From assembly GCA_005879205.1 (NCBI GenBank), contig VBLD01000116.1:1-22712 (forward strand): 22,712 bases of DNA. The letters run 5' to 3'. The position numbers were made by a program, and so were the translations under genes. Each line of letters begins with the position of its first letter. Position 1 is the first letter of the stretch. The notes beneath the pieces were generated by a model. The model saw only the letters and a program-made list of their open reading frames with translations. It ran no database searches and had not been told where the DNA came from. The DNA comes from Deltaproteobacteria bacterium (GTDB lineage: Bacteria; Desulfobacterota; Binatia; DP-6). Of this stretch, positions 21,635 through 22,712 are shown piece after piece.

Positions 21635-22712
21635 GTTCGCGCGGGCCGTGCGCGGAGAATGCGACCAGGAGCCCCGCGACGAGCATGGTGAAGGCAAAGA
21701 AGTGAAAGTCCCCGTGCCCGAGCGCCTGCAGGGCGACGAAGGCGGCACCGACCAGGCTCAGCAGCGCCGCGATCGGCACCACGGGAAGCCGGAGCAGACC
21801 GAGCGTCGCGGCGCCGATCAACACGCCAGCTGCGACCAGCGACAAGCCGGCGGCATGCCAGCCGAGCGGCCCGCCGAACGCGGCGGGACCGTACGGGTAT
21901 AGCGTCGAGCCGACCGCCTCGTGCACGATCCCGACGTACCCGAGCAACGTCGCCCCGGCGAAGGCGAGCGCCTGACGCCGCGAGACCAGCGCGGGCGCGG
22001 CCCGACCCCGACGGCGGCGCGCGACGAGCGAGCTCCCGAGCCCGGCCGCCGCGGCGACACCGAGCGTGCCGCCGATCACCCAGGCGCCGCCGTGCGCGAA
22101 GATCGAGCCGTGGACGAAGCGGAGCCAGAGGGCGAGGACGAGAGTCACGGCCAGCGCGACGTACGGCAGCTCTTGCGGCACCAACCGCTGACGCCCCGCG
22201 ACGATCGCGGCGAAGGGCACGGCCGAGGTCTGCGCCAGGTAGTCCTCGTAGGGCCGCCCGCGCAGCACGACGAGCTTCCGGTCCTGATGCCAGGCGCCGG
22301 CGATCGCGAGCGTGGCGAGCCCGAGCTGGAACACCGCGCCGACGAGCCGGGTCGCCAGCGGCACGTGCGCCAGCGCGGAGAGCGCCACGCCCATGAAGAA
22401 GGGGTGACGCGTCACGCGCTCGAGCCCCCGTGGCGGGCGCACGGTATGGGTGAGGATCGCCATCGGCGACTCGGGATAGGTGACGAGTGATGCGGTCGCG
22501 AGGGCGAAGCCGCCGACGATCAGAGCCATGAGCGGCCAGCGCAGCACCCCGCCGAGCGCGAGCCCCGCGTCTCCATCGAGCCGATGGGCGGCGTAGTAGC
22601 GGACGAGGAGCGCGAAGAATGCCGTGGCCACCACCGAGAACAGCGCCGTGAAGCCCGCCTCGCCCAGGCGAGCGACCAGCGCCGTGCGCACGCGTCGCGT
22701 GGCGAGCCCTAC
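21621..22712 (-). CDS. NnrU-domain membrane protein, 5' end outside the window
   Basis: 363 residues are visible and the frame is open to the right edge. A GTG at 22691 could serve as start, but the residues before it (VGLATRR) continue naturally into the family-like VRTALVARLGEAGFTALFS, so the true start probably lies beyond the window. NnrU-like features are ARLGE..F.ALFS near the start, TRHPFFMGVALSALAHV, and WHQDRKLVVLRGRPYEDYLAQT. NnrU proteins are multi-pass membrane proteins first noted beside denitrification genes, with an unclear activity. About ten hydrophobic segments are seen, the last group (about 240-340) being an extension beyond the core NnrU domain with a KR-rich linker. The stop overlaps the SRPBCC start. 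Confidence 0.82.
   Translation of the reverse strand, partial: VGLATRRVRTALVARLGEAGFTALFSVVATAFFALLVRYYAAHRLDGDAGLALGGVLRWPLMALIVGGFALATASLVTYPESPMAILTHTVRPPRGLERVTRHPFFMGVALSALAHVPLATRLVGAVFQLGLATLAIAGAWHQDRKLVVLRGRPYEDYLAQTSAVPFAAIVAGRQRLVPQELPYVALAVTLVLALWLRFVHGSIFAHGGAWVIGGTLGVAAAAGLGSSLVARRRRGRAAPALVSRRQALAFAGATLLGYVGIVHEAVGSTLYPYGPAAFGGPLGWHAAGLSLVAAGVLIGAATLGLLRLPVVPIAALLSLVGAAFVALQALGHGDFHFFAFTMLVAGLLVAFSAHGPREHATG

Overview
The window is a dense, very GC-rich (about 70 % by eye) bacterial chromosome segment. Short gaps, many 4-nt stop/start overlaps and frequent GTG starts suggest an uncultured Gram-negative lineage (Deltaproteobacteria/Desulfobacterota- or Binatota-like). That placement is inference from gene content (NnrU, an exported lipoprotein, a lipobox, SGNH hydrolase, clustered arg genes) and style; no rRNA or tRNA gene is visible. 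There is no phage, IS element or CRISPR array.

Layout. 1-1781 (minus): a remnant of a sugar nucleotidyltransferase, a glucose-1-dehydrogenase-type MDR enzyme, and the first residues of a bacterial glycogen-debranching enzyme running off the left edge. 1857-3610 (plus): a protein with two thioredoxin-fold halves, then a quinone-oxidoreductase-type MDR enzyme. 3585-5120 (minus): a site-2-type M50 protease with a zinc-ribbon membrane protein. 5217-6068 (plus): a PEP mutase/isocitrate lyase family enzyme. 6156-6771 (minus): a VapBC-type toxin-antitoxin locus with a frameshifted toxin and an intact antitoxin. 6922-7236 (minus): a small zinc-ribbon protein, followed by a gene-free gap with a strong hairpin.

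7543-11407 (plus) is a tightly coupled trio: membrane-anchored transglutaminase, ABC ATPase and a large ABC permease. 11182-12193 (minus) holds a single-pass membrane protein and a small ORF running antisense into the permease. 12240-13136 (plus) is a membrane protein with a PH-like segment. 13141-16431 carries envelope proteins: an SGNH hydrolase with an EF-hand-like loop (minus), a large cysteine-containing secreted protein (plus) and a lipoprotein (plus). 16542-17636 (plus) is a fusion of a P-loop kinase with a conserved domain of unknown role.

17608-22712 (minus) reads as one operon: nnrU-like gene (5' end outside the window), SRPBCC protein, DCC-type thiol-disulfide oxidoreductase, argB, argD, argF. 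The last three are acetylglutamate kinase, acetylornithine aminotransferase and ornithine carbamoyltransferase. Between argB and argD lie three copies of a 23-bp repeat, each carrying a ribosome-binding site and an ATGA-like stop/start, so the gap reads as a chain of tiny overlapping ORFs.

The most unusual items are this repeat leader, the kinase fusion, the transglutaminase/ABC trio, the inactivated VapC next to a healthy VapB, and two truncated carbohydrate genes around the glucose dehydrogenase. No wholly new multi-gene system is demonstrated; the strongest candidates are listed as findings.
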